This document shows positions 63,341 through 64,000 of a stretch of DNA of 64,000 bases, piece after piece; positions within the stretch are counted from its first letter, which is position 1; each line of letters opens with the position of its first letter. The notes beneath the pieces are model-generated. The model did not search any database. It was not told where the DNA came from and saw only the letters and a program-made list of their open reading frames with translations. The position numbers and the translations under genes were made by a program. Source of the DNA: Aplectana chamaeleonis (Eukaryota; Nematoda; Chromadorea; Rhabditida; Cosmocercidae); the NCBI GenBank assembly GCA_029168955.1, contig JAPDOI010001492.1:109912-173911 (forward strand). Direction: 5' to 3'.

Positions 63341-64000
63341 TGATGTCCTGCACACTGACATCTGCACCTCCCACTGATGTCCCTGCACACTCCACTGATG
63401 ACCTGCACCTCCCACTGATGTCCTGCACTTTCTACTGATGTCCTGCACACTCCACTGATGTCCTGCACACTTTCTATGACGTCCTGCACCTCCCACTGAT
63501 GTCCTGCACACTCCACTGATGTCCTGCACACTCCCACTGATCATCTGCACTCCCACTGATGTCCTGCACACTCCACTGATGTCCTGCACACTTTCACTGA
63601 TGTCCTGCACCTCCCACTGATGTCCTGCACACTTTCTATGACGTCCTGCACACTCCACTGAGTTCCTGCACACTCCCACTGATGTCCTGCGCACTTTCTG
63701 TGACATCCTGCACCTCACTGATGTCCCTGCACACTTTCTAGTGCACCTCCCATCCTGCACCTCCCACCCACTGATGTCCTGCACACTTTCTATGACGTCA
63801 CTGCACACTCCAACTGATGTCCTGCACATTCTTTGACGTCCTGCACACTCCCACTGATGTCCTGCACACTCCCACTGATAGCCTGCACACTCCCACTGAC
63901 GTCCTGCACACTCCCACTGATGTCCTGCACACTTTCCATGAGGTGCTGCACACTCCCACTGATGTCCTGCACACTCCCACTGATGTCCTGCACACTTTCT
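63341..64000 (+). repeat. Indel-rich end of the visible array
   Basis: Units here are frequently 19, 20 or 22 bases long because of one- or two-base losses and gains (CTGCACCTCCCACTG, CACACTCCACTG, GATGTCCCTGC). They are irregular compared with the preceding 20 kb. Regular units return after about 63820. This could be the approach to another array edge or a patch of poorer sequence accuracy. Confidence 0.6.

Larger units (their letters stand above)
14255..64000 (+). repeat. 49.7-kb satellite array, 21-bp unit, running off the right edge
   Basis: The array consists of head-to-tail copies of a 21-bp unit, all in one orientation as read. Type A is CACTCCCACTG + ATGTCCTGCA. Type B is CACTTTCTATG + ACGTCCTGCA. 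Common variants change C to T (CACTCTCACTG), G to A (ACTAATGTCC) or the B core (GAGGTG, GACATC, GATGTC). At 21 bp per unit this is about 2,370 units. Unit A has 9 C, 5 T, 4 A and 3 G, so the plus strand is strongly C-rich throughout. Open frames in it (for example 44485-47781 and 23171-25663 on plus, 49222-51024 on minus) reflect the 7-codon unit. In unit A only one of six frames has a stop. I do not annotate them as genes: they overlap on both strands and end wherever a unit gains or loses a base. Confidence 0.97.

Noticed and set aside
14255..64000. Dozens of long ORFs on both strands, up to 1,098 codons
   Set aside because: They are automatic products of a 21-bp repeat lacking stops in most frames. 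They overlap each other on both strands, break at every indel and have no independent start, splice or promoter evidence.
14255..64000. CRISPR array
   Set aside because: Units are directly contiguous with no unique spacers, the unit is 21 bp, and the surrounding DNA is eukaryotic with no cas genes.
14255..64000. Cluster of nematode 21U-RNA (piRNA) genes because of the 21-base unit
   Set aside because: Length coincidence only. The known upstream CTGTTTCA-type motif is absent from the unit and no separate promoters are possible in contiguous repeats.
14255..64000. G-quadruplex-forming satellite on the minus strand
   Set aside because: Each unit has only one GGG and one GG run separated by about eight bases, so loops would be long and only two-tetrad structures are possible.

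Overview
The window looks like nuclear DNA of a eukaryote, most plausibly a nematode, possibly of the strongylid or rhabditid group. The evidence is indirect: three exons in one reading frame separated by two 59-bp introns with a TTTTCAG-type acceptor, AT-rich intergenic DNA, and very many short non-autonomous inverted-repeat transposons. No bacterial gene organisation, operon, rRNA or tRNA is visible. The species call is an inference.

Bases 1-14,254 are non-satellite DNA dominated by transposon remains. From left to right: a possible coding scrap at the left edge; a 2.2-kb terminal-inverted-repeat element (558-2786) that contains a second inverted-repeat pair and two degenerate islands of 21-bp repeats; the only convincing coding exons (2987-3461, perhaps continuing at 3523-3670), product not recognised; a GC-rich ORF at 4084-4446; a 147-bp MITE (5151-5297); a MITE family with three copies (375-496, 6061-6168, 8488-8616); elements that appear to use TTAA as target (6173-6655, 8671-9155 and three abutting copies at 10407-12119); a compound foldback structure (8060-9830); and a foldback element (12431-14185) interrupted by a different 1,082-bp element (12978-14059) flanked by a TCA duplication.

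From about 14,255 to the right edge (49.7 kb, continuing beyond the window) there is a single head-to-tail satellite array with a 21-bp unit, about 2,370 unit lengths. The two main unit types are A (CACTCCCACTG followed by ATGTCCTGCA) and B (CACTTTCTATG followed by ACGTCCTGCA). Because 21 is a multiple of three and the consensus has a stop in only one of six frames, the array is covered on both strands by open frames of up to 1,098 codons. I read these as by-products of the repeat rather than genes. The array is more varied at its left side, most homogeneous between about 43 and 63 kb, and rich in small indels in the last 650 bp.

The most interesting observation is that the sequence at 1123-1227 is a degenerate, oppositely oriented, exactly 21-bp-periodic relative of the satellite, with an alternating two-unit (42-bp) structure. 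A looser second island lies at 1469-1577. Both sit inside the 558-2786 element. This suggests, as an inference, that the satellite family may have originated from or been carried by a transposable element.
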